Numbered from the stretch's first letter, positions 16,514 to 25,651 are shown. The stretch: 64,000 nt of DNA from Prado023 sp963706875 (GCA_963706875.1 CAVPNW010000016.1:434001-498000), one strand, 5' to 3'. Notes: generated by a model from the sequence alone, not told the origin. Numbers and translations: made by a program.

Positions 16514-18010
16514 ATGGCACGCATCATCGTGATCGGCGCCGGCATGGGCGGGATGGCCGCCGCAGCCAGGCTGAAGGTCAAGGGCCACGACGTCACCGTG
16601 ATCGAGGCCAGCGACACCCACGGCGGCAAGCTCGGCACCCTCCGCCGCGACGGGTTCGCCTTCGACACCGGACCGAGCCTGTTCACGATCCCCGCGGTGT
16701 ACCGCGACCTGTTCCTCAAGACCGGTGCAGCGCTCGAGGACAGCGTCGAGCTGGTCCCCCTCGACCCCGGATTCACCTACCGGTTCGCCGACGGATCGGC
16801 CCTGCCGATGCCCGGGGTCGGGGTGGGGATGGCCGCTGCGGCGCTGGGCGAGGCCTTCGGCGGGCACTCGGCCGACGAGTGGCGTGCGCTCATGGAGCGA
16901 GCGGGCCGGATGTGGGCCGTCACCCGCCGCCCGTTCCTGGAGTCGCCGCTGACTGGTGCCCGCGACCTGATCCCCCTGGCCCGCAACCTCGGCGACGTGC
17001 GCACAGTGGCCCCATGGCAGACCCTTCGCGGCCTGGGCAGGAGCACGTTGACCGATTGGCGTGCGAGGCAGGTGTTCGACCGCTACGCCACGTACTCCGG
17101 TTCGGATCCGCGCCGGGCACCGGCCGTGCTGGCCACGATCCCCTACGTCGAGGCCACATTCGGGGCCTGGCACATCGCCGGCGGCCTGCGAAGCCTGGGC
17201 GATGCCCTGCGCACGCGGCTCGATGAGCGCGGGGTCACGGTCCGGCTGTCCACCCCAGCCACCAGGATCCTGCTCACCGGCGATCGCGTGTCCGGCGTGC
17301 AGGTGGCCGGCGGTGAGGTGCTGCCCGCCGACGTGGTCGTGGCCAATGCTGATGCCAGCCTCGTCTACGGCAGCCTCCTCGGTGGGCAGGCACCGCGGGC
17401 TCCGGTGCGCCGGCTCGCACGCGCCACGCCCTCGCTGTCGGGGTTCGTGCTGCTCCTGGCCGTCCAGGGCCGCACCCCGGGGCTGACCCACAACAACGTC
17501 TGGTTCCCCCGCGACTACGACGCCGAGTTCGACTCCATCTTCGACCGGCACCCCCGGCCGGTGGATGACCCGACGATCTATGCCTGCGTCCCTGACGACC
17601 CGGGGATGCGCCCGGCCGACGGCGAGGCCTGGTTCGTGCTGGTCAACGCCCCGCGGCACTCCCCGGGTGGTCAGCTGCCCGGCACGATCGACTGGGACGC
17701 CCCCGGCCTGGCCGACTCCTACGCGGACAAGGTCCTGGCCCGGCTTGCCGAGCGCGGCACCGACCTGGCCGGGCGGGTGCTCTGGCGCGAGCTGCGCACC
17801 CCGGCCGATCTCGAGCGTGCGACCGGCGCCCCCGGCGGGTCGATCTACGGGACCTCGTCGAACGGCGCACGGGCGGCGTTCCTGCGCCCCCAGAACGCCT
17901 CACCGGTACCCGGCCTGTTCCTCGTGGGAGGCTCGGCACACCCCGGCGGGGGGCTGCCGCTGGTCGGGATGTCCGCGGAGATCGTGGCCAACCTGGTCGG
18001 GCGCGCCTGA
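16514..18010 (+). CDS. crtD: CrtI/CrtD-family carotenoid desaturase (probable 3,4-desaturase)
   Basis: A 498-residue FAD-dependent amine-oxidase-fold desaturase. The N-terminal dinucleotide motif is VIGAGMGGMAAAARL (residues 6-20), then HGGKLGT, FDTGPSLFT and, near the C-terminus, VGGSAHPGGGLPLVGMSAEIVA, the FAD-binding signature of the phytoene desaturase family. The HPGGGLP form (rather than QPGVGVP, seen in the second paralogue at 24.1 kb) groups it with CrtD-like hydroxyneurosporene or methoxyneurosporene desaturases. Such enzymes add a 3,4 double bond next to a 1-hydroxylated psi end, fitting cruF and the glycosyltransferase upstream. CrtI activity cannot be excluded without biochemical work. 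Confidence 0.82.
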   Translation: MARIIVIGAGMGGMAAAARLKVKGHDVTVIEASDTHGGKLGTLRRDGFAFDTGPSLFTIPAVYRDLFLKTGAALEDSVELVPLDPGFTYRFADGSALPMPGVGVGMAAAALGEAFGGHSADEWRALMERAGRMWAVTRRPFLESPLTGARDLIPLARNLGDVRTVAPWQTLRGLGRSTLTDWRARQVFDRYATYSGSDPRRAPAVLATIPYVEATFGAWHIAGGLRSLGDALRTRLDERGVTVRLSTPATRILLTGDRVSGVQVAGGEVLPADVVVANADASLVYGSLLGGQAPRAPVRRLARATPSLSGFVLLLAVQGRTPGLTHNNVWFPRDYDAEFDSIFDRHPRPVDDPTIYACVPDDPGMRPADGEAWFVLVNAPRHSPGGQLPGTIDWDAPGLADSYADKVLARLAERGTDLAGRVLWRELRTPADLERATGAPGGSIYGTSSNGARAAFLRPQNASPVPGLFLVGGSAHPGGGLPLVGMSAEIVANLVGRA

Positions 18011-18037
18011 GGGCCCGGCGACGGCGATCCGGGGCCC
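18011..18037. terminator. Candidate terminator hairpin between convergent genes
   Basis: GGGCCCGG pairs with CCGGGGCCC (one bulged base) across a 10-nt loop, in the 28-nt gap between the crtD-like gene and the antiporter gene. No U-run. Confidence 0.45.
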
Positions 18038-18038
18038 A

Positions 18039-19577
18039 CTAGGTCCGCGGGTCCGTATCCGCCCAGCCCGCAAGCCGGCCGACACGGGACACCGACTGCA
18101 GCGCCCGCTCCGTGGCCTCGCGCGCCTGCAACGTGCTGACGATCAGCAGCCGGTCGCCGACCTTGATCCGGGTGGTGTGGTCGGGCACGAGAGTGTGACC
18201 GCCGCGGATCACGAGCGACACGACCGCCCCCGCGGGCAGCGGCAACTCGCTGATGTAGGTGCCGGCCATCCGGGACCCCGCTGGGATGTCCAGGTCCAGG
18301 AGGGCGGCGTGCATGGTGTCCAGCGGCGCGGCCTCGACCGTCAACTCGCCGACCTGCTCGGTCCGGACCAGTCCCAGCCGCCGCCCCAGCAGGGGCATGG
18401 TCGGCGACTGCAGCAGCGTCAGCGCCACCACCAGCAGCATGGTCACGTCGAAGATGAGCTCGCCGTCGGCACCGAGCGTCCCCAACGGGATGGTCGCGAA
18501 GACGATCGGGACCGCGCCGCGAAGGCCGGCCCAGGAGGCGAACGCAGCCCACTGCCAGGGCATCGGGGCGGTCTGGCTGCGCCGTGTCACCCAGCCGGGG
18601 CGCAGGAAGGGAGCCAGCGAGATCACGACGCTCGCCGGGCGCGCCACGAACAGCAGGAACACACCAGCCAGCACCGCGATGCCCAGGGCCTCGAGCAGCC
18701 GCTCGGGCACGACGAGCAGCCCGAGCATGATGAACAGGCCGATCTGCACCGCCCAGGCGAGGCCCTCGACGAACCCAAGGACCGCGCGGCGGTGCGGCAG
18801 CGGCGAGGCGGCCAGGACCAGCGCCGTGATGTACACGGCGGCGAAGCCCGATGTGTGCAGGACGACTGCCAGTCCGTAGCGAGCATGAACAGGGCGATGA
18901 CCGCCACGGGATACAGCCCGGCCGCCGGAAGGGCCAGGCGTGGCAGCAGCCACCGGGCGAACAGCCCGACCATGCCGCCGAGGACCAGCCCGCCGACCAG
19001 CTCGGCGATCACGATCACCGGGACCAGCCAGGCCGCCATGTCGCTGCCCACGGTCGTCGACAGCAGCACGACCAGCACGACGACCGGGGCGTCGTTGAGC
19101 CCGGACTCGGCCTCGAGCAGCGTCTGCAGGCGCGAGGGCAGCCGCAGTCCACGGGCCACGGTGAAGACCGCTGCCGCGTCGGTGGGCGCCAGGACCGCCC
19201 CGATGAGGATGGCCACGCGCAGGTCGAGCCCGGCGATCCAGTGCAGGGGCAGCGCGACCAGCAAGATGCTGATCGCCACACCCACCGATGCCAGGACTGC
19301 AGGCGGGCACGATCACCGGGCGCACGGTCGAGGGCCGCGTGGTCAGGCCACCCTCGGCGAGGATGATGACCAGGCCGGCGTAGCCCAGGGCGGTGGCCAG
19401 CTCGGCGTTGTCGAAGGCGACACCGCCCACGCCCTCGTCGCTGAGCAGCAGGCCGAGGCCGAGGTAGAACAGCAGGCCGGGCAGGCCGAAGCGCGCAGCG
19501 ACCCGGATGCCACCCACAGCGGCGAGCACGACCACCGCCACGGCCAGCGTCAGCTGCGCAGCCTGCTCGGCGTCCAT
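18039..19577 (-). CDS. CPA1-family potassium/proton antiporter with RCK_C domain (two frameshifts)
   Basis: About 512 codons if repaired. The frame starts at an ATG (19577) overlapping the upstream stop and encodes CPA1-type membrane helices (LPGLLFYLGLGLLLSDEG). It then shifts frame near 19301 and back near 18885. Between these points the second frame encodes the conserved core (APTDAAAVFTVARGL, AESGLNDAPVVV). Joining frames restores LAYGLAVVLHTSGFAAVY, typical of the family. The C-terminus carries a TrkA_C/RCK_C-like domain (VGELTVEAAPLD, IRGGHTLVPDHTTRIKVGDRLLIV). K+/H+ antiporters of this type export K+ in exchange for H+. As sequenced the protein would be scrambled for about 140 residues; compensating errors or mutations are equally visible explanations. 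Confidence 0.8.
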   Translation of the reverse strand: MDAEQAAQLTLAVAVVVLAAVGGIRVAARFGLPGLLFYLGLGLLLSDEGVGGVAFDNAELATALGYAGLVIILAEGGLTTRPSTVRPVIVPACSPGIGGCGDQHLAGRAAPALDRRARPARGHPHRGGPGAHRRGSGLHRGPWTAAALAPADAARGRVRAQRRPGRRAGRAAVDDRGQRHGGLAGPGDRDRRAGRRAGPRRHGRAVRPVAAATPGPSGGRAVSRGGHRPVHARYGLAVVLHTSGFAAVYITALVLAASPLPHRRAVLGFVEGLAWAVQIGLFIMLGLLVVPERLLEALGIAVLAGVFLLFVARPASVVISLAPFLRPGWVTRRSQTAPMPWQWAAFASWAGLRGAVPIVFATIPLGTLGADGELIFDVTMLLVVALTLLQSPTMPLLGRRLGLVRTEQVGELTVEAAPLDTMHAALLDLDIPAGSRMAGTYISELPLPAGAVVSLVIRGGHTLVPDHTTRIKVGDRLLIVSTLQAREATERALQSVSRVGRLAGWADTDPRT

Positions 19578-20230
19578 CAGCCACCGCCCCCAAGGACTCG
19601 GCGGATCACGACCAGCAGCTGCACGAGCCCGATCACCCCGAGGCCCACCAGGGCCCACGCCCCGAGGGCCGCCCATCCGGGATCGTCGTCGGGGCGAGCC
19701 ACGGTGGCCAGCAGGGACATGACCACGACGATGACCCGGGTCGGTCGCTCGTTGAGCGTCAGGACCCCCACCTCGGTCATTCCCGCTCCGCCGGCGCGGG
19801 CACGCGCGTACTCCTGCAGCCAGCAGAGTGCCACCGCGGCGACGCAGACGGCCGCTGGCGCCCCGACCACCCAGAGCGTGGCCACGAACACCGCGTCGCT
19901 GATCCGGTCGGCGACGGCGTCGAGCACCGCCCCCCACCGGCTGGTGCGCCCGGTCATCACCGCGACCGCGCCGTCAAGGGAGTCGAACAGGCCGCTCAGC
20001 GCGATCACCAGGGCAGCAGCGAGCACTCCCCAGCGGCCGAGGGAGGCGAGCAGAGGCGCCGTGCACGCGATCAGCAGCCCCAGGAGGGTCACGACGTCCG
20101 GGGGCACCCGCAGTCGGGCCAGCGGCGAGGCCACGGCATGCACGATCCGCAACCATCCCCCGACGATCCCGGTCGGGCGGGCACCACCATGCAACGTCGA
20201 CCACTGCTGCAGGTAGGTGTCTCGGTCCAT
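19577..20230 (-). CDS. CDP-alcohol phosphatidyltransferase family protein
   Basis: A 217-residue membrane protein with about five to six hydrophobic segments and the CDP-OH transferase motif spaced as D-G-x2-A-x9-G-x3-D-x3-D (SLDGAVAVMTGRTSRWGAV then DAVAD, about residues 88-110). The usual Arg after the Ala is a Val here. Members join CDP-activated alcohols or CDP-diacylglycerol with an acceptor alcohol in phospholipid synthesis; the substrate is unclear. The stop codon overlaps the ATG of the antiporter. The start lies 2 nt after the SIMPL gene stop. Confidence 0.82.
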   Translation of the reverse strand: MDRDTYLQQWSTLHGGARPTGIVGGWLRIVHAVASPLARLRVPPDVVTLLGLLIACTAPLLASLGRWGVLAAALVIALSGLFDSLDGAVAVMTGRTSRWGAVLDAVADRISDAVFVATLWVVGAPAAVCVAAVALCWLQEYARARAGGAGMTEVGVLTLNERPTRVIVVVMSLLATVARPDDDPGWAALGAWALVGLGVIGLVQLLVVIRRVLGGGG

Positions 20231-20232
20231 GG

Positions 20233-20856
20233 TCAGCGCAGTGACCAGCCCACGGTCAGGCTGACCACGACCGCTCCCTCGCCAGCGTCCAGCGAAACCC
20301 TCCCGGCCATGTCCGACTCCGGCGCCGCCGCCATCCGCATGGGCCCCGGCGGTCGCGGGTGCCCGACCGTCTCGTCGATGGCCAGCACCTCCCCCAGCTC
20401 ACGGCCGGCCAGTGCTGCCAGCTGGCTGGCGCGCGCCAGGGCGTCAGCCCAGGCGGCGTCGCGCGCACCGGCGAACAGCCCGCTCGGGTCACTGTGCCGG
20501 AAGGAGACGTCATGCACGCGCGCGGCGTTGCCACCGGCCTCCACCACCGCGCTGAGAAGCTCGCCGGCGGCCGCGATGTCGCGGGTCGTCGCCGTGAGCT
20601 GGACGGCCGCCTGGAAGCCCGCCACCGTGGGGTACTCGTCGTACACGGGGTTGAGGCTGACCGCGGACGTGGCCAGGGCCGACTCCGACACCCCGGATGC
20701 GAGCAGCACGGCACGCATCTGCTCCAACGACTCGGCCGAGGCCGCGAGCGCGCCGGCCGCCGACGGGCGGCGCACCTCGGAGCCCACGGTGATCACGCAC
20801 TCATCCCGAGCGCCCCTCGCGGTCCCGGAACCGGTGACCCAGATGCCCTTGTCCAT
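20233..20856 (-). CDS. SIMPL (DUF541) domain protein
   Basis: A 207-residue protein starting KGIWVTGSGTARGARDECVI, with repeating beta-alpha elements and the region NPVYDEYPTVAGFQA characteristic of SIMPL/DUF541 proteins. No signal peptide or membrane helix is apparent, so this member looks cytoplasmic. GGAGGCG precedes the ATG. It lies in a run of minus-strand genes from idsA through metF to the antiporter. SIMPL proteins were named from an IRAK-binding mouse homologue; bacterial functions are largely unknown. Confidence 0.82.
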   Translation of the reverse strand: MDKGIWVTGSGTARGARDECVITVGSEVRRPSAAGALAASAESLEQMRAVLLASGVSESALATSAVSLNPVYDEYPTVAGFQAAVQLTATTRDIAAAGELLSAVVEAGGNAARVHDVSFRHSDPSGLFAGARDAAWADALARASQLAALAGRELGEVLAIDETVGHPRPPGPMRMAAAPESDMAGRVSLDAGEGAVVVSLTVGWSLR

Positions 20857-20886
20857 GCCCGCCTCCTGTCTCGCAGCTGCTGAGCC

Positions 20887-21759
20887 CTACCGGGTGAGCC
20901 TGGTGAAGATCTCGCGGGTGGCCGTCGACCGGTTGAGCGTGTAGAAGTGCAGGCCCGGAGCACCTCCGGCCAACAGCTTCTCGCACAGCTCGGTGGCGAC
21001 CTCGATGCCCAGGTCGGTCACCGCGACCGGATCATCGGCCACCGCCTGGAACCGCGCCGCCAGCTCGACCGGGAACGCAGCCCCCGACAGGACCGCGAAC
21101 CGCTCGAGCTGGTGCACGTTCGTGACCGGCATGATCCCCGGCAGGATCGGCATGGTCACCCCATGCTCGGCGGCGCGCTGCACCATCGTGAAGTAGTCCT
21201 CGACCCGGAAGAAGAACTGCGTGATCGCGAAGGACGCACCTGCGTGCTCCTTGGCGGCCAGCACCTGGGCGTCGGTGTCAAGGTCCGGGGACTCCGGGTG
21301 CCCTTCGGGGAACGCCGCGACGCCGATCGTGAAGTCCCCGGACTGACGGGCCAGCCGGATCAGGTCGTCAGCGTGCGACAGGCCACCGGGGACGGGGGTC
21401 CAGGGGCTGCCCGGTCCGCCGGGGGGGTCGCCACGCAGCGCCAGCAGGTTGGTGATCCCCGCGAGCTGGTAGCGCGTGAGCACCTCGCGCAGCTCGGACT
21501 CGGTGGAGCCCACGCAGGTCAGGTGCGCGACGGCGTCCATCCCGGTCTCGTTGAGGATCCGGCTGGTGATGCGCACCGTCCGGTCACGGGTGGAGCCGCC
21601 GGCGCCATAGGTGACCGAGACGAAGGTCGGCGACAGCGGGGAGAGGTCGGAGATCGCCGACCACAGCTGGCGCTCGCCCTCGTCGGTCTTCGGCGGGAAG
21701 AACTCGAAGGAGAAGACGGGTTCGCCGGAGCTCAGGCTGTGGGACAGGTCGAGGGACAT
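20887..21759 (-). CDS. metF: Methylenetetrahydrofolate reductase
   Basis: About 290 residues, the size of bacterial MetF. Typical motifs are FSFEFFPPKTDEGE, VSVTYGAGGSTRDRT, HLTCVGST, LALRGDPP and ITQFFF, with PGIMPVTN near the flavin site. It reduces 5,10-methylene-THF to 5-methyl-THF for methionine synthesis. The ATG at 21759 overlaps the stop of the prenyl synthase gene (TGATG), suggesting coupled translation; a GTG one codon upstream is less likely. Adjacent idsA and metF genes are also found in mycobacteria. Confidence 0.95.
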   Translation of the reverse strand: MSLDLSHSLSSGEPVFSFEFFPPKTDEGERQLWSAISDLSPLSPTFVSVTYGAGGSTRDRTVRITSRILNETGMDAVAHLTCVGSTESELREVLTRYQLAGITNLLALRGDPPGGPGSPWTPVPGGLSHADDLIRLARQSGDFTIGVAAFPEGHPESPDLDTDAQVLAAKEHAGASFAITQFFFRVEDYFTMVQRAAEHGVTMPILPGIMPVTNVHQLERFAVLSGAAFPVELAARFQAVADDPVAVTDLGIEVATELCEKLLAGGAPGLHFYTLNRSTATREIFTRLTR

Positions 21760-22829
21760 CACACACTCCTGGCAGTCGCTGCGACCGCAAGCTGTTCGAG
21801 GGCGGATCGGGCATCGGCGGCCAGGTCGGCTCCGTCGAGGGCGGCGATCGCCTCCTGCGTGCGCCGTCCGATCAGGAACTCGACCTCCTCGAGCGCCCCG
21901 GTGGCCAGGATGATCCCGCGCAGGTCGTCGATCGCCTCGGCACCCAGATGCGGATCGCCCAGACCCTCACGCAGGTGCGCGGCCTGCTCGTCGGTCGCGC
22001 GCTGCATCGCGGTGGCGACCAGGATCGTGCGCTTGCCCTCGCGCAGGTCGTCGCCGGCAGGCTTCCCGGTCTCCGCAGGGTCGCCGAACACGCCCAGGAC
22101 GTCGTCGCGCAGCTGGAACGCCTCCCCCAGCGGCAGGCCGTACCCGGACAGGGTGTCCATGAACTCCTCGTCCGCCCCGGCCAGGGCAGCGCCGAGGTGC
22201 AGGGGGCGCTCGATGGTGTACTTGGCCGACTTGTAGCGGACCACGAGCAGCGCACGCTCGACCGACCCGCCGCCCCGGGCCTGCTCGAGCAGGTCGAGGT
22301 ACTGGCCGGCCATCAGCTCGGTGCGCATCCGGTCGTAGACGACCTTCGCCCGGGCCAGCGCCCCGGTGGTGAAGCCCGAGCGGTAGATCATCTCGTCGGC
22401 CCAGCTCAGGCACAGGTCACCGAGCAGGATCGCCGCACCGTCGCCGAAGCGCTGGGAGTCCCCCGCCCACATCGATCCTCGGTGCAAGGTGGCGAACCGG
22501 CGATGGGCCGCGGGCTTCCCGCGGCGCATGTCGGAGTCGTCCATCACGTCGTCATGGACCAGGGCGCAGCCCTGCAGGAGCTCCAGGGCGGCGGCGGCGT
22601 GCAGGGCGTGGTCGAGGTCGACACCGCCCGCGCCGAGGTAGCCCCACATGCAGAACGCGGGGCGCAGGCGCTTGCCACCGGCGAGGAGTTCGCCGAGCCA
22701 GTCGGTGAAGGGCACGAGGTCCGGGGAGATCCCGGCCAGGATCTGCGCCTGCTCGGCGAGGAACTCGTCGAGGGTCCCCTGGACCGAGGCCCGCAGGTGC
22801 TCGGGGGTGAGACGGGGTTCGGGCGTCAT
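21759..22829 (-). CDS. idsA: Polyprenyl (geranylgeranyl) diphosphate synthase
   Basis: About 356 residues. First aspartate-rich motif VHDDVMDDSDMRRG (about residues 93-106), substrate motifs GGKRLRP and KSAKYTIERP, and second aspartate-rich region QLRDDVLGVFGDP (about 251-263). It condenses IPP with allylic diphosphates; with phytoene synthase and desaturases nearby it is the likely source of GGPP for carotenoids. The ATG at 22829 is chosen because TAGGCT lies 7 nt upstream (leaderless). Product chain length cannot be fixed from sequence alone. Confidence 0.9.
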   Translation of the reverse strand: MTPEPRLTPEHLRASVQGTLDEFLAEQAQILAGISPDLVPFTDWLGELLAGGKRLRPAFCMWGYLGAGGVDLDHALHAAAALELLQGCALVHDDVMDDSDMRRGKPAAHRRFATLHRGSMWAGDSQRFGDGAAILLGDLCLSWADEMIYRSGFTTGALARAKVVYDRMRTELMAGQYLDLLEQARGGGSVERALLVVRYKSAKYTIERPLHLGAALAGADEEFMDTLSGYGLPLGEAFQLRDDVLGVFGDPAETGKPAGDDLREGKRTILVATAMQRATDEQAAHLREGLGDPHLGAEAIDDLRGIILATGALEEVEFLIGRRTQEAIAALDGADLAADARSALEQLAVAATARSV

Positions 22830-22836
22830 GACCGAC

Positions 22837-22842
22837 AGCCTA
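22837..22842 (-). promoter_or_regulatory. Leaderless -10 box for idsA
   Basis: TAGGCT on the minus strand ends 7 nt before the ATG at 22829. Confidence 0.5.
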
Positions 22843-22962
22843 GGGCCCCATGACCGCCTTCGGGCCGGAACGCCCACCGGGTGGGCTCTCGTCGCCCAGG
22901 AGAGCCCGAGTGGGCCGGACCGCCGAGGCGGTGACCGACCCACTCACTGACGTCCTGTGCGG

Positions 22963-23442
22963 TCAGCCTGCGAGGATCTTGGCCTTCTGGGCGGCGAACT
23001 CCTCCTCCGTGAGGACACCGGCCGCCTTGAGCTCGCCGAGCTTCTGGAGCTGGGCCATGGTGTCCACCGCGGGAGCGGCGGGAGCGGCGGGAGCGGCCGG
23101 CGCGGCCGGCGCGGCCGGCGCGGCGGGTGCTGCCGGGGCAGCTGGAGCCGCGGTCTGGGCAGCTACGGCCTGGGCCACGGCCGCGTCGATCGCCGCCTGC
23201 TGCTGCTCAGCAGCCTCCTGGGCCTTGTACCGGGCCAGCTCGTCGGCCTGTGCCTGCTGGGCCGCCGCCTGCTGCTGCGCGGCCTGCTGCTGGGCCATCG
23301 CCTGCTGCTGGGCCGCCGCCTGCTGCTGGTCCGACGGGCCGGACATGGCGCCCGACACACCCTTGCTCACAGCCGTGGCCGTGCCCGCGATCACTGCCGT
23401 GCGCGCCATCGTGCCCACCAGGCCCGGACGTCCCCTTCTCAT
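22963..23442 (-). CDS. SHOCT domain protein with Gln/Ala-rich and (AAP)n regions
   Basis: A 159-residue protein of low complexity. After a basic N-terminus with a short hydrophobic segment come a Q/A-rich helix (about residues 38-90, likely coiled coil), eight or so AAP repeats (about 98-124), and a C-terminal SHOCT motif (LQKLGELKAAGVLTEEEFAAQKAKIL). SHOCT domains are short C-terminal helices of unknown function, common on small bacterial proteins. Its ATG overlaps or abuts the stop of the DUF6325 gene upstream, so the two form a pair. Confidence 0.8.
   Translation of the reverse strand: MRRGRPGLVGTMARTAVIAGTATAVSKGVSGAMSGPSDQQQAAAQQQAMAQQQAAQQQAAAQQAQADELARYKAQEAAEQQQAAIDAAVAQAVAAQTAAPAAPAAPAAPAAPAAPAAPAAPAAPAVDTMAQLQKLGELKAAGVLTEEEFAAQKAKILAG
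23070..23150. repeat. 9-bp tandem repeat encoding AAP units
   Basis: Units close to GGAGCGGCG / GGCGCGGCC are repeated about eight times with period 9 inside the SHOCT gene. Identical adjacent units make copy number likely to vary between strains. Confidence 0.75.
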
Positions 23443-23897
23443 CAGTTGCCTCCCTCTTCCTCATCAGCAAGTGCCTGGATCGCCGCCGCAACAACATCGG
23501 CCGGGATCCGGGTCATCCCGGCGAGGTACCCACCGGAATCCCGGACGGCCGCACCCACTCGGGCCATCCACGAGTTCTCCCACACCACGACCAGAGCCGA
23601 GGTGTTGGGCTCGAGGTCGGCGGCCATCAGGTCGAGGTCCTCGTCGTTGAGCAGGTCCAGCCGGTCACCGGTCAGCCCGGCGAAGGCGCTGGCCACGTCC
23701 GCGTCCTCGACCTCGATGACTGTCGTGGTGCCATCGGCGTCCTTGCTCACGAATGCCAAGTCGATGATGTGAACCGTCCCGCTGTCGTTGAGCTCAGCCA
23801 GGGCGGGGGCCACGTCCCCGGTGAAGTCGTTGCCCTCGAAGACCACGAGGGCGATGTCGACTGGTCCGATGGTGTTCGGATCCAGGAGTTGAGCCAT
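23442..23897 (-). CDS. DUF6325 family protein
   Basis: A 151-residue soluble protein: GPVDIALVVFEGNDFTGDVAPALAELNDSGTVHIIDLAF at the N-terminus (recognised from short segments), a DADG-type loop, acidic DEDLDLMAADL and VVVWENSWMARV near the end. This pattern matches the actinobacterial DUF6325 proteins that commonly precede a SHOCT gene. The ATG at 23897 follows GAGAGAGGG; longer in-frame extensions run through the divergent crtI gene and are rejected. Function unknown. Confidence 0.75.
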   Translation of the reverse strand: MAQLLDPNTIGPVDIALVVFEGNDFTGDVAPALAELNDSGTVHIIDLAFVSKDADGTTTVIEVEDADVASAFAGLTGDRLDLLNDEDLDLMAADLEPNTSALVVVWENSWMARVGAAVRDSGGYLAGMTRIPADVVAAAIQALADEEEGGN

Positions 23898-24058
23898 GTG
23901 CGATCCCTCTCTCAGGTGGGCTGAAGTGCGTGGTGCGACGCTAGCAGCGCCGCGAGGCGGGACGCTGCGCGAGCAGGCGGCAGCGATGCGGACAGCTGCT
24001 CGCCGAATCCGCCCATCCCCCACCCGATCGCCCATTCGCCGAGGTTCGCGAGGGGGCC

Positions 24059-24064
24059 TACGGT
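24059..24064 (+). promoter_or_regulatory. Leaderless -10 box for crtI
   Basis: TACGGT ends 6 nt before the ATG at 24071; a possible TTCGCC -35 lies 18 nt upstream at 24035-24040. This supports 24071 as the true start even though a frame shift follows. Confidence 0.5.
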
Positions 24065-24070
24065 GGTCCC

Positions 24071-25583
24071 ATGAGACTCCCCCTGACCCATGCCGGGCCC
24101 GTGGTCGGCCCGACGGAGAACGTGGTGATCGTGGGTGCCGGCCTGGGCGGCCTGAGCGCCGCGCTGCGACTGGCGGGCGCGGGCCGGATCGGTGACGATC
24201 CTTGAGCGGGAGTCCGTCCCGGGCGGGCGGGCTGGGGTGATCGAGGACTCGGGCTACCGCTTCGACACCGGCCCGACCGTCCTGACGATGCCGGGCCTGA
24301 TCGAGGACGCGTTCGCCTGCGTCGGCGAGGAGATGTCCGACTGGCTCGAGCTGGCGCCGGTGAGCCCGGTGTACCGGACCTACTTCCCCGACGGGTCCCA
24401 ACTCGACGTGCACTCCGACGTCGACGCGATGGCCGATGAGATCGCCGAGGTGATCGGCCCGGACGAGGCTGCCGGCTACCGCCGCTACATCGACTTCGCC
24501 ACCGAGCTCTACACCCTGGAGATGGCCGACTTCATCGATCGCAACATCGACAGCCCGTTCGACCTGCTGACCCCCAACCTCGCCCGGCTCGTCGCGATCG
24601 GCGGGTTCCGTCGCATGGCTCCCAAGGCGAACGACTACCTGAAGGACCCCCGGACGCAGAGGGTCTTCTCGTTCCAGGCGATGTACGCCGGGATGAGCCC
24701 GCACGATGCGCTGTCCATCTACTCGGTCATCGCCTACATGGACTCCGTGGCCGGGGTCTTCTTCCCCAAGGGCGGGATGCATGCGGTGCCCGCCGCGATG
24801 GCCGCCGCCGCGGAGAAGCACGGGGTGTCGATCCGGTACTCCACGACGGTGGAGTCGGTGGAGCACGACGGGTCGCGCGCGTCGGCGGTCATCACCGCCG
24901 ACGGCGAGCGGATCCCAGCCGACGTGGTCGTGCTGAACCCGGACCTCCCGGTCGCCTACCGCGACCTGCTCGGCCTCGAGCCGTGGAACGTCCGCCGGCT
25001 GACCTACTCCCCGAGCTGCGCGGTGCTCCTGGCCGGGTCCTCAGCCCAGTACTCGAAGATCGCCCACCACAACATCCACTTCGGTCGGTCCTGGGAGGGC
25101 GTGTTCACCGACCTCATCGACCGCGGCCGGCTGATGGCCGACCCGAGCCTGTTCCTGACCAACCCGACGCGGTCCGACCCCTCGCTTGCCCCCGAGGGCA
25201 AGCAGTCCTACTACGTGCTGTTCCCGACGCCCAACCTCGAGGCGCCAATCGACTGGACGCTCGAGGCCCCCCGCTACCGCGACCACATGGTCTCGGTGCT
25301 CGAGGAGCGCGGGTACGTCGGCTTCGGCGACGCCATCGAGATCGAGCACCTGACCACGCCTCTGGACTGGGCCGAGCAGGGCATGGAGCGCGGCTCGCCG
25401 TTCGCCTCCACGCACTCGTTCAGCCAGACCGGTCCGTTCCGGCCGGGCAACCGCTGGGGCGAGAACGTGGTGTTCACCGGGTCGGGGACCCAGCCCGGCG
25501 TGGGCGTCCCGATGGTGCTGATCTCCGGGCGGATCGCGGCCGAACGGATCGTCGGCCCGTTGCCGCGATCACTGTCGCGATAG
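24071..25583 (+). CDS. crtI: Phytoene desaturase (one frameshift near 24188)
   Basis: About 503 codons if one base is removed. The first frame encodes VVIVGAGLGGLSAALRLAGAG and ends at TGA 24203-24205. The +1 frame picks up VTILERESVPGGRAG and continues to the family C-terminus VFTGSGTQPGVGVPMVLISGRIAAERI, the CrtI FAD signature. Removing the A at about 24188 gives AGAGRSVTILER, the expected junction. CrtI converts phytoene to lycopene. The gene is divergent from DUF6325 and probably leaderless. All other parts of the frame are conserved, which argues for a recent mutation or an assembly error rather than an old pseudogene. Confidence 0.85.
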
Positions 25584-25651
25584 AGGAGCGGGCTGTTCCC
25601 GAAACGCCGTTCGGCTGTGGATGGCGGCTGGATCCCAAGCCTCAGATGAGG

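Noticed and set aside
17565..20216. 883-codon open frame on the plus strand
   Set aside because: It runs antisense across the antiporter and CDP-alcohol transferase genes and overlaps crtD in another frame; composition is typical of a shadow frame.
24188..24200. Programmed ribosomal frameshift in crtI
   Set aside because: No slippery heptamer or downstream structure is evident, and CrtI genes are not known to use one; indel or assembly error is simpler.
23898..24866. Long N-terminal extension of the DUF6325 gene
   Set aside because: It would cross the crtI gene in antisense; the ATG at 23897 with a good ribosome-binding site fits the family start.
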